Shown: in pieces, positions 1 through 11,370 of the stretch
Layout: each line of letters begins with the position of its first letter
Numbering within the stretch: position 1 is the stretch's first letter
NCBI GenBank assembly: GCA_021399435.1
Contig: JAJTUP010000077.1
Span: 62,001 to 126,000 of the forward strand
Direction of reading: 5' to 3'
Length of the DNA: 64,000 nt
From: Diaporthe sp. PMI_573
Lineage: Eukaryota; Ascomycota; Sordariomycetes; Diaporthales; Diaporthaceae
Program-made: the position numbers and the translations under genes
Notes under the pieces: generated by a model
The model's database searches: none
The model's input: only the letters and a program-made list of their open reading frames with translations
What the model was told of the DNA's origin: nothing

Positions 1-2460
1 TAAATATACTATATATACTATATAAGCCAACTAGAGCTTTGGGTAGCAAGAAACCTAAAAGACCTAATAAAGGATATCCTAGGCCTACTAGACTTAGAGG
101 ATAAATAAGTAGAATAGGAGCTAAAAGAGGTCTAAAACTACTAGGAGATTAAGGATACTATATACTACTTAATAAAATAGAAAGAATAGTTTAGTAAATA
201 TAACTTATAGGTGCTAGAAGACAAAATGTTAGTAGATAAAACTATTATAAAGTATTAGAAAGGGAGAGAGTTGAAGCAAAACCGAAAAAGAGCCTAAGAC
301 TAGACTAATAAAGACTATAGAAAGTGGCTATAATATAAGTAAATAATAGGCTTATAAGAGCTAGGATAGACTTAATAATATTTTAATAAGTGCTAGATAA
401 CTGGCTAATAAACTTAAGGATATTTCAATAAGTGCTAGATAACTGGCTAATAAAGCCGATGCTAGTCTAATAAATGCTAGAATAGTAGCTAATAAAGCTA
501 ATACTAGCCTAATATAAGAGAAATGTTATTAGATAAAGGCCTAGTAAAAGGCTATAAGATATAATATAAGCGAGAGAGAAGGTTTGAAAAATTAATATAT
601 TAGAATTAAGTATAAATAACCTTAGAAATGTCTAGATTAAGGGGGGACTAGAAAGATCCTTAAAAAGGCAATATAAGGATATTATTATCCTACTCTAAAA
701 AACCAAACCCTTTATACTAATATAAATCACTAAGCTACTATATTCCCTAGTAATTATAGAGGAAGAGCTATCTATATTCTATACATTATTTCTTATAGCA
801 GCAGTAGAAAACCCTTTAGCTAGGCTCTAAAAGTATTATCTATAATCTGTAAAACCTCTAAGAGAAACCCCTAAACTAAGCTATACTAAACTAGGAACCT
901 ATTATTAGCCAGAACTATATATAGTATACAATAATAAGTATTAACTAGATCCTTTAGGATCTTTTTATAAAGATTATCTACTAAGTTGGCTAACCTAAAC
1001 TATACTAGATAAAGTAGGTATAAATTAGCTAGGGCTTATAACTAAAAGATACTAGCCTCTATAATAGCTGATTTTTAAATAGCTTAGTATATAATGTTAT
1101 CTTAAGGTATAGGAGACTTATATTTATAACCTTAATTTATTTCTTCTCCTTGTTTCTTTACAAACTATCCTTATATTTAGAATTCTCTACTGTCTTTTAG
1201 AATATTAGAGTACTACTAGGGCTATTTGCAGATAGGTTTATTAGGGTTTGGGCTAGGCAAAGCTATAAGATTAACAGCTAGTTCTCTTATACTATTAAAA
1301 GTATAGGGTCTACAGTTTAAGTAATTTTTTATAGAAAGGCCTTTATAAGATAAAGGTTAGTAATTAACCTAATAATTAGAAGATTACTCTAGAATAGTTA
1401 ATAGAATTAAGATAAATAAAAAAAAGAATACTTATTATTATATAGGGTAAGTAATGCTTTTTAATATATTAGTTATACTAAAAGCTTTCTAAATTAGTTA
1501 CTATATAAGATATATATTCTTATAAAGAGAGTATATTTTCTTCTACTTTCTTTAGAAAGCTGTATATATAGGCCTTATAGAGAGCTTGAGACTAGATTGC
1601 CTAGCTCTAAAACTATATTCTCTTATTTTATCTAGATAAGTTACATAAAGATTAAACAATATCTATAAAGCTGTCAGAAATATACTACTAACTAGGAGGC
1701 ATTATATACTTAACAGCCTTAGCAAGTATATATAACTATATATATTCTATAGTTAAGGTAGGAAGATTCTAGAGAGTTTAAGGTACTTTTAGGGGCCTAT
1801 TCTTTCTTAGATCCTCTAATAAGGAGGCAATACTTACAACTACCTTATAATAAGTTTAAAGGGTTTATAGAGTAGGGGCATGCTGTTTATTAGCTGTCTT
1901 AAAGGACCTATCTTAAGTTACTATTAAGATATTATTTAGTTTAAAGGAGGATAGCTCTATAGAGGAAGAGGTAGCAAGAGATTTAGAAATAGGACTAGTA
2001 TAATTACTACTAGTCCCCTTAAGATTTAAACCTAATAAGGCAAGGCGCCTTTTAGATAGACTATCTAAGCTTTATATAGGGAATAAATATAAAGAGTCTG
2101 AAAGAGTAAAAGGGTTAGGAGAAGAGAAACAAAAGGAAGAAGGAGCCATATACTTATAAAAGAGCCACAAAGCAGAGCAAGTAATGCCTAATAAAGATAT
2201 TTATAATTTAGTCTGATTACAAGACTTTTTAGAAGAAGAAGACTCTCTACCTAGCTGTTGGTTAGGCGAAAAGCTACAGAAAGACAAGTTAAATATGGCG
2301 ATAATAATAAGGGTAATGTTAAGAAGAAAGATCTTTAAAAGTAACCTAAAGAGAGAAAGAAGGAAAGCCACTGTAAGAGCTTTAAGTAGGTTAAAGGTCG
2401 GAGAGAGAGAGAGGTTAAAAGCAGCCTAAAGGGCAAGCTATTTAAACTACACTGTCTAGC
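1..2460. repeat. AT-rich RIP-degraded repeat block
   Basis: This block is extremely AT- and TA-rich with stops in every frame and no usable reading frame, as expected for transposon DNA after repeat-induced point mutation. It opens at the window edge, so its left limit is unknown. A 28-bp sequence is repeated directly at 385-412 and 427-454. I could not assign the block to a transposon family. Confidence 0.75.
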
Positions 2461-2811
2461 CTATGCAGCACTGAAGAAGTTGTGTATAGGTTTAGAAGGT
2501 TTAGTGACTTACCGGGTATAGTAACTTAAAGGTGCCTGTAAAAGCTGTGATAGAAGCCGGCCTAAATGCCGTATAAAAGCGGCCTGAGGACGGGCCTCCG
2601 GGGGGGAAGGCATAATTATAACAACCGGGCAGAAGCCACGCAGAAGCCCCGGCGTGGCTCCCGCAAGGGCCCTCTTAAAAGGGGCCCGAAGCCCCTACAT
2701 CTTAGACTGGAGGGGGGCAAGAATCAGTCTTGCACAAGACCTACACCTAATATACGTGTTGGCCTTCCCAGTTCACCGGACCATTGTACCTAGTGCAGAG
2801 CCCATGACAGC
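2461..2811. other. GC-richer unidentified insert
   Basis: This short stretch is clearly GC-richer than its left flank. It holds a 75-codon frame (2566-2793) rich in Gly, Arg and Pro that matches nothing I recognise. Downstream sequence is the interior of a Fot1-like transposase, and the homology with the second Fot1 copy begins only at about 2810. This segment therefore sits where the 5' part of that transposon should be, and probably marks an insertion or recombination joint. Confidence 0.35.
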
Positions 2812-4068
2812 TACCTATTGTAAACGCAATTAAGCCGGCCAATTAATAGAATACTAATAAGGGCGGGCTTATAGAGGGTAAGTCGGAGAAGGCCCTAAAT
2901 ATTAGCTATTCTAACAATAGCAAGCTTTTTTAAAAGGACTTTAATTTAAGAGCATAGACCTCTTTTCTCGAGTATATCTCTACTACGAGTAAGTCCCTAA
3001 TTCCTTTAATTATTTTTAAGGGGCTAAGCATTTAATAGTAGTAGTTTCCTATTGCCCTTAAAGATTACGATAGCTAGCAGTTTATAGCGATAAAAAAGGG
3101 GTAGATAAAGGAACCTATTACTATCTATTAGCTTTAAAGGGTCTTCCTTCTGCTAATAGTGCTAAAAGGCCTATCTAAATGGTGCCTACTTATAATAAAT
3201 GGGCACTATATATATATAATGCTTAATTTTATATAGAAATGCTTCTTAAATTACGTATATATTATCTTTTTGCCAGCCTATATATTATATATGCTTTAGC
3301 TCCTTAACGTTACTGTCTTCGGCCTACTAAAGACAGCCTTTAAAAAGTATCTTAGGTAATAAGGAGGGTATAATTTTTTGTTAGTTGTAGCAAAGAAACG
3401 GTTCCTCTATTACTATTACAAGGCCCAAATAGAGGTACTTATAGAGTTAAATATTTGTTCTAGCTGGCGGGCAACAAATCTCTAGCTATTGTCTAAGCAT
3501 AGAGTATTTATAAGCTACTTTATTAAAGACAACCGCGTAAAAAAAGAAAGATTAGTAGAATTAGCTATTAGCAATATCTTTAGCAGCCATTTCTATACCG
3601 ATAAGTACTTTTGCCTACTGCAAGAGACCTTTTTTGCGACCCCTAAGCGGTCTTAAAAGCTATATAGCATAGTGGCCCGGTATACCTATTAGAAGCAACC
3701 AAGCCCCATATAACGACTCTTCTTTAGGAAAATTCTTAAAAGCTAGGACCAGAAAGACGTTAATCTAATAATATCCTTACAAAAAGCCTGGAAGCTAAAA
3801 CGCCAGATTAAAGCCAGCAGGGTGGTCTAAAGGAAGAAGGTTTAACTTAACCCAAATGAGCTTTTTGCCAATATTAAGGCTATTCGAAGGACCTAAATAG
3901 AAGCCGGCGTGGTGCCAGAAGATAGCGACAAGCTAGAAGAGTCGAAAACACTATCGGAAGCCGAATTAGTTATCGTGGTGGCGACGAGGTTGACGACGAG
4001 GCGAAGGCAACGTGCGTGAAGGAGGGTGGTCGGAATCAGGGGGTGGTCGGAATCGGGGCCGGGCACGT
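2812..4068 (+). mobile_element. 5'-truncated, RIP-mutated Fot1/pogo transposon (copy 1)
   Basis: Read through its many stops, the plus strand gives the DDE endonuclease region of a Fot1/pogo (Tc1-mariner superfamily) transposase. Visible are the block following the catalytic Asp, the FLPAY stretch and the FGLLKTAFKKYL-like segment. The sequence is colinear with the second copy at 21380-23154. The right end, with its GGGCCGGGCACGT terminus followed by TA (4069-4070), is preserved. The left terminus and N-terminal coding part are missing. The mutations are mostly of the C-to-T/G-to-A kind, giving TAG and TAA stops. It cannot encode an active transposase. Confidence 0.8.
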
Positions 4069-4070
4069 TA

Positions 4071-4379
4071 CGTAAGAGACTTCAAGGTCTGAAAGAGAGA
4101 ATTCTAGAATATCAAACAGCTAACATCCTCTCCTGTCCGGGCGTCTCGCCGGTCTCCCGGATTTCCCGTAGTTAGACGCCCGTTTCTCTTGGAGGAATAG
4201 GGGACCCCTGCCCACCCTGATCTAGGACCCCTAGCCACTGAATTGTATGTTCGGCGATCGGATACGGGAGATTATTGGCTGTAGCAGCTCCCAGGTGTCC
4301 TATATTTCACTGACGCGTTTATAGGATAGGTTCGAGTTGTCAGGATTGCGCGGGCCTGAAACAGTGACAAATGAATTGT
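4071..4379. other. Intergenic, no gene seen
   Basis: GC-balanced sequence between a transposon end and a decayed oxidoreductase gene. I see no reading frame with recognisable content; it may include the unrecognisable N-terminal half of the neighbouring pseudogene. Confidence 0.4.
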
Positions 4380-5190
4380 AATGGCTTGGAGTAAAAGTCT
4401 TTAAACCCGCGGTGCACCTTGTTGGCCAGGCACCGACCCGCCACCGAGAGGGCCACGCGATGGCTATTGCGGTTGAACATCGTGGCTATGAGGTCCGTCT
4501 CGAATTACCCGGCGTAACTCACTGCGCGCTGCCCGATGCCTACGCTCACCGCAGGAGTGTCTAGTGCTCTTTCAGGCCGGGTAGTCGCCCAAGGGCAAGG
4601 CCTTTGCCGCCCGCCGGCATTGATGTGATCTTTGAGATTAACCCGACACCGGAGGATTGTTGTACCTACGATGACGACGTTAAGAGCCTCGCCTTGGACG
4701 CCGGCCGTAACCCTGACCACATAAACGTGTTTATCCTCTTTGTCGGCGAGACCAGCTTGATCGCCCGGGAGAAGTAGGCGTTCCACCACGAGCTTCCGAG
4801 CCCCGTGCTCGAACTCATCACGCTCTCTGTGCACACTGGCCACAACTTCTCGTCCTACAACCTCGACACCCCGTCATGCAGGTCGAGTCATCCAGGTTGC
4901 AGGATCAACGTAGCCTGCCGGCTCCCCGAGCGCGATAGCCTAACGACATCAGCCAGCTCTACGCACAGGGCATCCTGCTTCCAGAGTTCGTCGGCACAGC
5001 CTCTAAGGTCGATGACCAGATCGAGGCATTGTTCACCAGCGGTAAGGCGGATGGCTTTATACTCTCGGCCTCCCAGCTCCCGTGGACGTTCGACGACATC
5101 GTCGACCAGGTAATCCCCAAGCTGCAGTGCCTCCATAACGAGTACCGCGGCACGACCCTGCGCTTATACTTGGGCACAGCGACTGTCATG
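4380..5190 (+). pseudogene. Decayed FMN-dependent monooxygenase (NtaA/SnaA-type, luciferase-like fold)
   Basis: Several frames on the plus strand read as pieces of the C-terminal half of a bacterial-luciferase-like, FMN-dependent monooxygenase of the nitrilotriacetate/dibenzothiophene type. Seen in order are a stretch like GRNPDHINVFILFVGET (about 4710-4760) with AREK and HHELPSPVLELIT following, then a clean segment from about 4950: QLYAQGILLPEFVG, QIEALFTSGKADGFIL, DDIVDQVIPKLQ and YRGTTLRLYLGTA. These match the family's order and spacing. At least one stop and more than one frameshift separate them, and the catalytic N-terminal half is not recognisable. It is a relic, not a working enzyme. 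The family normally needs a partner flavin reductase; none is seen here. Confidence 0.72.
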
Positions 5191-6665
5191 CTCTCGGAAA
5201 CCGAGCAGTATCATTCAATCTTACAGAGCTTAACACACTCCGCAGGCTTCAATAATATTTTAGTTTCAGTAACATTATCTTTACTATTTTAGGTGGATTG
5301 TTGGTTTGTACACAGGGGCTATGCTGCTATGTAAGACCGTGCCCCGCCCCCTTCTCTTTTGCTGTGCGAATATCCGATCTTAGACTTTACTTCAAAACTA
5401 GGACTAGCACATGAGTTCAGATGTAAAAGTTGCTTTGCATAAATGAATAGATATGAGTACTATCCTCACAGTTTCTCAAGATGTTCCCCTCGGGCCAAAC
5501 GCATATGACCCTGTGTAAAAGTGTCGTTTGCCACAGCAGCACTTGTGCTCGCGTCCAGCGCAAGCACAAATAAGGCAATCACTCCTGCCAGACGGCCCTT
5601 TATGTCTGGCGCGTTACACTTAAGCAGCTTAAGCGCCTCGTGCTAGGTCGATAACCCGGTGCCACCTCTAACAGTTCCTACCGGTAGAGACGGGAAATAA
5701 AGTAATAGCTTTAGATCTTTCGTCTCATTGTCTAATTCAGAGGTCAAGTAACTCCATGAGGCTTTAGCGACACTTCCAACGTCCTACCCAGTTGCGATAA
5801 ATATAGCTGCCAGAATGTTCGCAGTGTTAATATTGGAACCAAATTGCCCATTTCTAATGCCCCCTTCTTTTACAGTCTGGTATATATAATAAAGGCAATC
5901 GGTGCTATATATAATAAAGGCAATCGGTGCTATACCCAAAGACTAACTGGCAGGTCTGATTCGTAATAGTTTCCCAGACAATAACTTTAATGCCTCTTGC
6001 TGCCTTAACATTTCCCCATAACGGCTTCTTATCAGATGCCAGCTGGCCCTTAATGAAGAAATCTCAAATAAAAAATTTAATCTCGAATTCCTCGCGAAGC
6101 ATATTACAAGCATGCTTTGTAGCTTTGGTAACCATATTCTGCCTAGTGGCGCTGCCGCAATAATATGTGCAGAATAAGTGAACTTGGGATCCGATAACCA
6201 TAGGTTTCATCGATCGAAACTGCACATACCGGCTCGTCGACCCAATGCACGCAAACTATAAATTACTACCATTTTATGCTATTCCAAGTTTTAGGCGAGG
6301 ACCCAGCTTCTGGTGAACGGAGGAGAAGGCCACAAATTCTACACTGGGTAAGTTAGTATTTATTTATTTCTTGCGGAAAGTAGTATTCCTAGGGGACAGA
6401 TCGAGCGTGACGAGCGTGGCCTACTGCCTGTTATATTTTCTATAGAATCTATGCTTTTCCCAGCTTAGCAGGCTCTATGCCTCGGACTTAGCGACCTGAG
6501 TGACCTACAGTCGCTAGACGAAAAATACACATACATTCTTAAGTATAGACCTTAGTTGGGCCATCTGGGCCAAACGCGATCGAAATCTATAAATAAGTTA
6601 GTTATTATCACGGGAAGTTAGCTTGAAATACTTGCTGGTTGGATGGTCGTCTATGGATTTCATAG
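5191..6665. other. Intergenic region with degraded sequence
   Basis: No protein-coding stretch is recognisable here. It contains one short tandem repeat (5881-5930) and patches of lower GC. It separates the monooxygenase relic from the intact YCII gene. Confidence 0.4.
5881..5930. repeat. Two perfect copies of a 25-bp tandem repeat
   Basis: Positions 5881-5905 and 5906-5930 are identical 25-mers made of a TA-rich half and the half AAAGGCAATCGGTGC. The array has only two units, so it may simply be a local duplication. Confidence 0.85.
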
Positions 6666-7099
6666 TTAATATCCGTAATTGATATAGCCTTGGAACTTCC
6701 ATACCTTGTCCAGATTCCATACGCCGCCAGTCATGAAAGGGTCCTTCTTTAGTGAATCGAGGACCTCCTCCTTCGTTGCTGCATGCGCGAAGAGAATGCT
6801 ACCGTTAAATTCCTTCGGCTGGCCTTCAGCAGGAATGGCTGATAGAATGCCGGCTGGTCAATTTATATCAGTCCTCTAGTTCCAAGAGAAAGAACGAGGT
6901 TCTGACCTCCAGATTTCCAGATTCCAGACTCGATGGGTTTGTTCATCATCTTGATATGTTCCCTAATATATGAGAACTCGATCAGATTTGCAGAAGTTCA
7001 TAGCTAGATTATGATGACTTACTCGGCCAGAGCAGGTCTTTTGTCTGACGTTCCCTCTTTGTCTGGAATCAGAACGACCCAGTCGATTTTGTTGGCCAT
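6666..7099 (-). CDS. YCII-related domain protein (three exons)
   Basis: Joining 7099-7023, 6962-6907 and 6853-6666 on the minus strand gives a 106-residue protein starting MANKIDWVVLIPD. Both introns have GT..AG ends: 7022-6963 (GTAAGT donor) and 6906-6854 (CTGAT-like branch site, ACCAG acceptor). The product is full length for the YCII/ferredoxin-like alpha-beta family. It has the usual order: N-terminal strand, HIKMMNKPIESGIWKSG helix region, then EFNGSILFAHAATKEEVLD and DPFMTGGVWNLDKV. YCII proteins are small dimeric proteins, some acting as catabolic lactonases or dehydrochlorinases; the reaction here cannot be told. Its start lies 727 bp from the divergent Zn2Cys6 regulator, a possible controller. 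Introns hide it from simple ORF scans. Confidence 0.82.
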
Positions 7100-7826
7100 A
7101 CTGCTATTCTTTATGTGCTGTTCAAATTTCAAATGTAAACAAGGATTAAAGGTACCTAAGGATGATATTTTTTTGGACACGAGAGATCGCATGTGTTTCC
7201 TCGAAGTTTATACCACGGGAGAAGATAAGCAAACCCCCTCAGGATCACCGCGCTATAATACATGTCCAAGATTACAAATTAAAGACCTACGTCAGAAGGA
7301 CCGTTGTGGGTAGAAATAGAAAAGAACGACGTCTTATTGGTTTGCGGGCCATTTCTTCACGGCCGTCTAAAGTCCGAAAGCCGAGAGCCGAGAGGCCGAG
7401 TTGCGACATGGCGGTTGGTTGAACCCCCATTTCTTTCCAACATCAAACAGCCACATAGCCTATGGACACCGCCGAATCTAGACACTTGGAGCTCTCATTT
7501 AATTGGCCATTGAGAAGTTTACGAGGAATAAAGGCGCATGGCGGAGCAAGGATACACGGCCCCCCCTCCCGGCCCCCCGGGACATGTCATCAACTCAACT
7601 ACAAGCGCCACGGACAGTATCAGCTGCAAGTGTCCGTCTAGAGCTTGGCTATCTAAACGTCTAGGGGACCATATCGGAATAACCGGGAGAAGATCCATCG
7701 GCAAATCTCCAAACCGGGCTTCAACGTACTGCTACGCTGAATTGCAGCTCTAGATCTCGAGGCACCTATGCCGTGTGACAGATTATTAGGGGCCCGGAAT
7801 ATTTTCTCGATAAGCCCTACATCGCC
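7100..7826. promoter_or_regulatory. Shared intergenic region of the YCII gene and Zn2Cys6 regulator
   Basis: The two genes are transcribed away from each other, so this 727-bp stretch must hold both promoters. I see no convincing coding sequence. A GC-rich run of C and G near 7560-7585 interrupts it. No specific operator can be named; paired CGG triplets, the usual Zn2Cys6 target, would be the thing to look for. Confidence 0.4.
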
Positions 7827-9414
7827 ATGTCACGGAGGGCTACGGCTCCGAACGCCTGCCTCTTATGCTCCGCACAAAAGAAAAGCTGCGACCGATTAAT
7901 GCCAGTCTGTGGCCGTTGTACAAGGTAGGATAGGAATCACGCCCCGGAATCATGGCGGGGTACACGCACACACACCCAACTCCATTGTTCGCATCTCAGG
8001 TATACTAACCCGTGGGAGAAGCAACGGCACCGGATGCCGCTATGGCTACCGACAAGAGATGCAGTGCCAGCCGCCTAGACATTTGATAGGTATCAATTAC
8101 CTCGAGAGCGCTGCCGCCGAGGCTTCGCACCGACGTCACGCCACCTACCTGCGGGCATGTCAAGATCTAGACAGCTCTTTGACGTCAGCCTTGCTTGAAG
8201 CCCTGGAAGTATTGAACATCGATGCAGAACGTCTTATTGATGGCTACATGCTTTCAATTCATTCATGGTTGCCCATGATTCACCCTGTTACCTTGAGAAA
8301 AAAAGCAGAATCGCTACATAGGATGCCGTGCGCCGAAATCGCTTGCCTTCTCCTCCACATCCTGCTTGTTCAACCACTCGTTCCTGGCTCCTTGCCGTCG
8401 TTATACAACGACTGCAAGTCTTCTTTCATGTCACTGCAAATGAGCCGTCGGGATCGCCTAGCCACCCTGCAGTCTGGTCTTTTGCTTGCCATATTTGAGC
8501 AGGGCCAGGGTCTTGCCTCCAGCGCGTATACCACCTTGGCAATCTGTGCCAGCCTGGGGTATGTCATGGGTTTACACCAGTCTCTAGACTGTGCTACGGC
8601 GGCCCGAGAGGAGAGATGCCGTGTATGGTGGGCGACATACTTCCTCGACCGATTAGATCTTTGTTCCACCGAGGGGATTGGAAGAGTACCACTCGTCCAT
8701 GATGCTCAACTGGGTGACACCCTCCCGGGGGACGATGAACTTTGGAGCCACTGCCCTGGTCCGACGGCTTCATATTCTCCCACGGCTTGCACGGTTTCCT
8801 CCGACGAGGGAGGCAGCTTGGGGGGGTTTGCTGGGGAGCTGCAAGCCATGTTCACTCTGCAGTGTGTCCAAAGTTTGGCCAAAAACGCGTCTGATACCTC
8901 GACGGCACTTCTTGATGATGGATTCTGGAGGCTGGACATGTCAATCCAACGAGAGACATACAATCTTTTCAACAAGGCTCATAAACAATTACACCACGAG
9001 TACAATGCCATCGTGATCTTGCTCCTGTGGGTGACCCCGCCGCGCGGTGCGTGTGCTCGTGGCAGCTGACCGAACGAAAGAGCGCTGATCGAGCAGCACG
9101 AGAAGAGGTTGATACGTGTCTATCGCGAGGAGAATCCCTTCTTTGTCAAGGGGTCTTCTATAGCAGCCCTCGAAATGGTCGTCAACATCACTCGAGATAT
9201 GATAGGTATCGAGAAGACGTCCGGCATATTTCAACCAAGCAGAATGCCTCTGACGGTCGTGGTGCTGTTCCGAAAGGTGGGCCATATAGCTCTGTTGCTG
9301 AAATCACGGTATGGGCGCAACGCGGATGGTGCATTGCAGGAGATCATCCAGGCGCTATCGCAACGCATAAGCAAGCGATGGATGGTTGCTGGTCAGTCCT
9401 CCATTTCTCCTTGA
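7827..9414 (+). CDS. Zn2Cys6 fungal transcription factor
   Basis: Exon 1 (7827-7924) starts MSRRATAPNACLLC and joins exon 2 at 8019 through a 94-nt intron with a perfect TACTAAC branch site. The splice completes the binuclear zinc cluster: Cys 11, 14, 21, 28, 31 and 39 (CX2CX6CX6CX2CX7C). The middle of the protein matches the fungal-specific transcription factor regulatory domain, with SIHSWLPMIHP, LLHILLVQP, AYTTLAICASLGYVMGLHQ and the RCRVWWATYFLDR signature. A stop lies at 9067-9069, but the same frame resumes with a plausible C-terminus (RYGRNADGALQEIIQALSQR). A 66-nt in-frame intron (9031-9096, GTGACC donor, GCTGATC branch site) would bridge it; otherwise the gene is truncated. It is likely a nuclear regulator of nearby metabolic genes. 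Confidence 0.78.
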
Positions 9415-10040
9415 AGTCTTCATACAGATTGACGGGGCTGACAGTCTCAGATCAAGTAGCAACGCAACTCAATGATACTCTTGGTCAAGCGGGTTGTCAC
9501 CTCCCAAACCCATCACGTGACTAACATCGTCGACTAGTAACCTCTGTTAAGCGCACAGCGGTCATAGCACCTAGTGCGGCGCAGGCTCGGCACAAGATTA
9601 GCTGTCTCCAACAGTGGATTGTCATATCCTGCTTGCCGACCATGACTTGGTAAAAGTCATGAGATAAAGTTGATCTGTGCGGAATATTAATGGGTTTACT
9701 TCTTGGATAATCGTATATACCTACTGGGACAAAGTCCCATTATCACTGCTGACAGCACAGTGAACGTTAGAAAGCTGATTCTGGAAGCCCCTGACGAACG
9801 CGTGGCTGCGAGCATTGGCTTGCATGTGGATGACTCACATGAATGACACGTGGCATCATGACTGCCTGGGGTGCACGTGATACTGCTATATTTACGTCGG
9901 CTCACTATCGTATCGCACCAATCACGAGAAGCTCTACGCGCGTAGCTGGACCGAACTCCCCAGTGTAGCCCGCCAAAGCTGGCTCGTTCTCTCAGTCCCA
10001 AGCTTGAGCAAAGGCCGCAAACCTACCATGCCATTCCGTT
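9415..10040. other. Intergenic, no gene seen
   Basis: GC-balanced, with short frames only. Nothing was recognised on either strand between the regulator and the STAND-domain relic. Confidence 0.4.
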
Positions 10041-10448
10041 ATGGAAGGGCTCGGCGTTGCGGCTAGTGTTATCGCCGTCGTCGAGTTATCGGCCAAGATC
10101 GCTTCTATATGCTCCCAATACATCAAAGACGTTAAGAATGCCGAAAATGATGTGCGGCGACTCCTGCAAGAGGTCAACAGTCTCGGTGCGATCGCAGGTT
10201 ATATCAACAGGCTGCTCAGAGGTCCCAATGCCGCGAGGCTCGAGAGCTCCCAGAAGCTGGAAGCTGGGCTCTAAGGCAGCTCACATAAACTTCAAACATT
10301 GGAGAAGAAACTTGAAAGACTCGAGCAGAAGTTTCATTTAGGAGGAACACAGCATAAGATCAAGGCACGTCTCAGACTTACTGCCCTCAGGTGGCCTCTC
10401 AACAGCCAAGAGGTGGAGAAGGGTATTCAAGACATTGCATATGAAGCC
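10041..10448 (+). pseudogene. N-terminal domain of a fungal STAND/NLR protein, with a premature stop
   Basis: The frame starts MEGLGVAASVIAVVELSAK and continues IASICSQYIKDVKNAENDV, the standard N-terminal helical domain found in front of NACHT/NB-ARC or ankyrin parts in fungal NLR-like proteins. A TAA at 10272-10274 ends it after 77 codons. The same frame then continues with typical family sequence: HKLQTLEKKLERLEQK, then KARLRLTALRWPLNSQEVEK, up to TAA at about 10448. The stop is one C-to-T change from a Gln codon, although the ancestral codon is not certain. No NTPase domain follows, because ferric reductase sequence begins 180 bp downstream. This is a severed domain. Confidence 0.75.
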
Positions 10449-10610
10449 TAAATACCTATTCGGCTGGGGTTGGGACAAAAACTGTACCGCGGGAAAGTGC
10501 CTATGATCTTGCGCGAGGGCGGCGCACGACCTAAATTCAGGACATGGCCTAGAACAAGGAACATAGAGCTAAGAGAGGGTAGAAATTGATTTAATGTCCT
10601 GTAAGTATGT

Positions 10611-10632
10611 ACACACACACACACACACACAC
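10611..10632. repeat. (AC)11 microsatellite
   Basis: A perfect dinucleotide run lies between the STAND-domain relic and the ferric-reductase fragment, directly 5' of the first recognisable reductase codons. Confidence 0.95.
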
Positions 10633-10633
10633 A

Positions 10634-11041
10634 ATTTATTTCGCCCGGTATCGAGCTGGCCAATATGTCTACTTAAACATACCGGGCGTAAGCCGTACCT
10701 CCTTCGCGCAACTTCATCCATACTATATCGCATGGTCATATCGCAAAGACGACAGCGATTATATTGTACTCATTACTGAACAGAGGCACGGCTTCACAAA
10801 GCAGCTCTGCTCACACCGTAGCGATGAGCCTGACGATCCCCCCAAGCTCGCAGCGTTGGTGGAAGGGCCCTATGGACGAGAACTCGGTCTTAGTTCATAC
10901 GGCACCGTTCTGCTATTTGCAACAGGAATAGGCATCGCCGGCCAGCTTTCATACGTCTCCCAGCTTTTTGATCAGTATGGGACACGTAAGTCACAAACAA
11001 GAAGAATAGTACTATACTGGCAAGTAGAGAAAGAAATATAT
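10634..11041 (+). pseudogene. Ferric reductase fragment (FAD/NAD-binding region)
   Basis: The frame reads ARYRAGQYVYLNIPGVSRTS, then QLHPYYIAWSYR, ALVEGPYGRELGLSSYGTVL and LFATGIGIAGQLSYVSQL, which are the FAD-binding and first NADP-binding motifs of fungal ferric reductase-like transmembrane proteins. The GPYG and TGIGI glycine motifs are intact. The transmembrane haem-binding half is missing upstream, where the (AC)n run stands. The sequence is cut on the right by an AT-rich insertion beginning at about 11040, just after an RRIVLYW stretch. Only an internal piece of the reductase is left, so it cannot work as an enzyme. Confidence 0.78.
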
Positions 11042-11370
11042 TAATTATATTTATAATTAATAAACTTTTAAAAAAACCAGTTATAGGAGATATAATTAAT
11101 AAAATCCTCTAGAGCTAGGAATACTATTAGGATATTAATTATTATAATATTTTATTATAGCTAGCTATAAATCAGATAATCTAGCTAATAATCTGGCTTA
11201 TTAACTAACTTATTAATTAGCTTAATATCTGGCTTATTATTTATAAGAGTTATTTATTAAGATATTAAGATCTTATTTTAATTAAGGCCTTATTTTAATT
11301 AAGGTCTTATATTTATTAAGATCTTGCTTTAATTAAGATCCTATATTTATCTAGGTCTTATTTACTGGCG
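11042..11370. repeat. AT-rich insertion with degenerate tandem motifs
   Basis: This very AT-rich block interrupts the ferric reductase homology. Its right half repeats variants of TTAATTAAGGTCTTAT several times (about 11270-11365), suggesting a mutated tandem array or an old transposon end. Confidence 0.55.

Noticed and set aside
1..2460. A functional AT-rich gene or mitochondrial-type DNA
   Set aside because: Stops occur in all frames under both the standard and mitochondrial codes, with TA-rich RIP-like texture; no mitochondrial gene was recognised.
9027..9524. 165-codon frame as a separate gene after the Zn2Cys6 regulator
   Set aside because: The overlapping frame at 9109-9414 fits the regulator's C-terminus better; this one has no family features.
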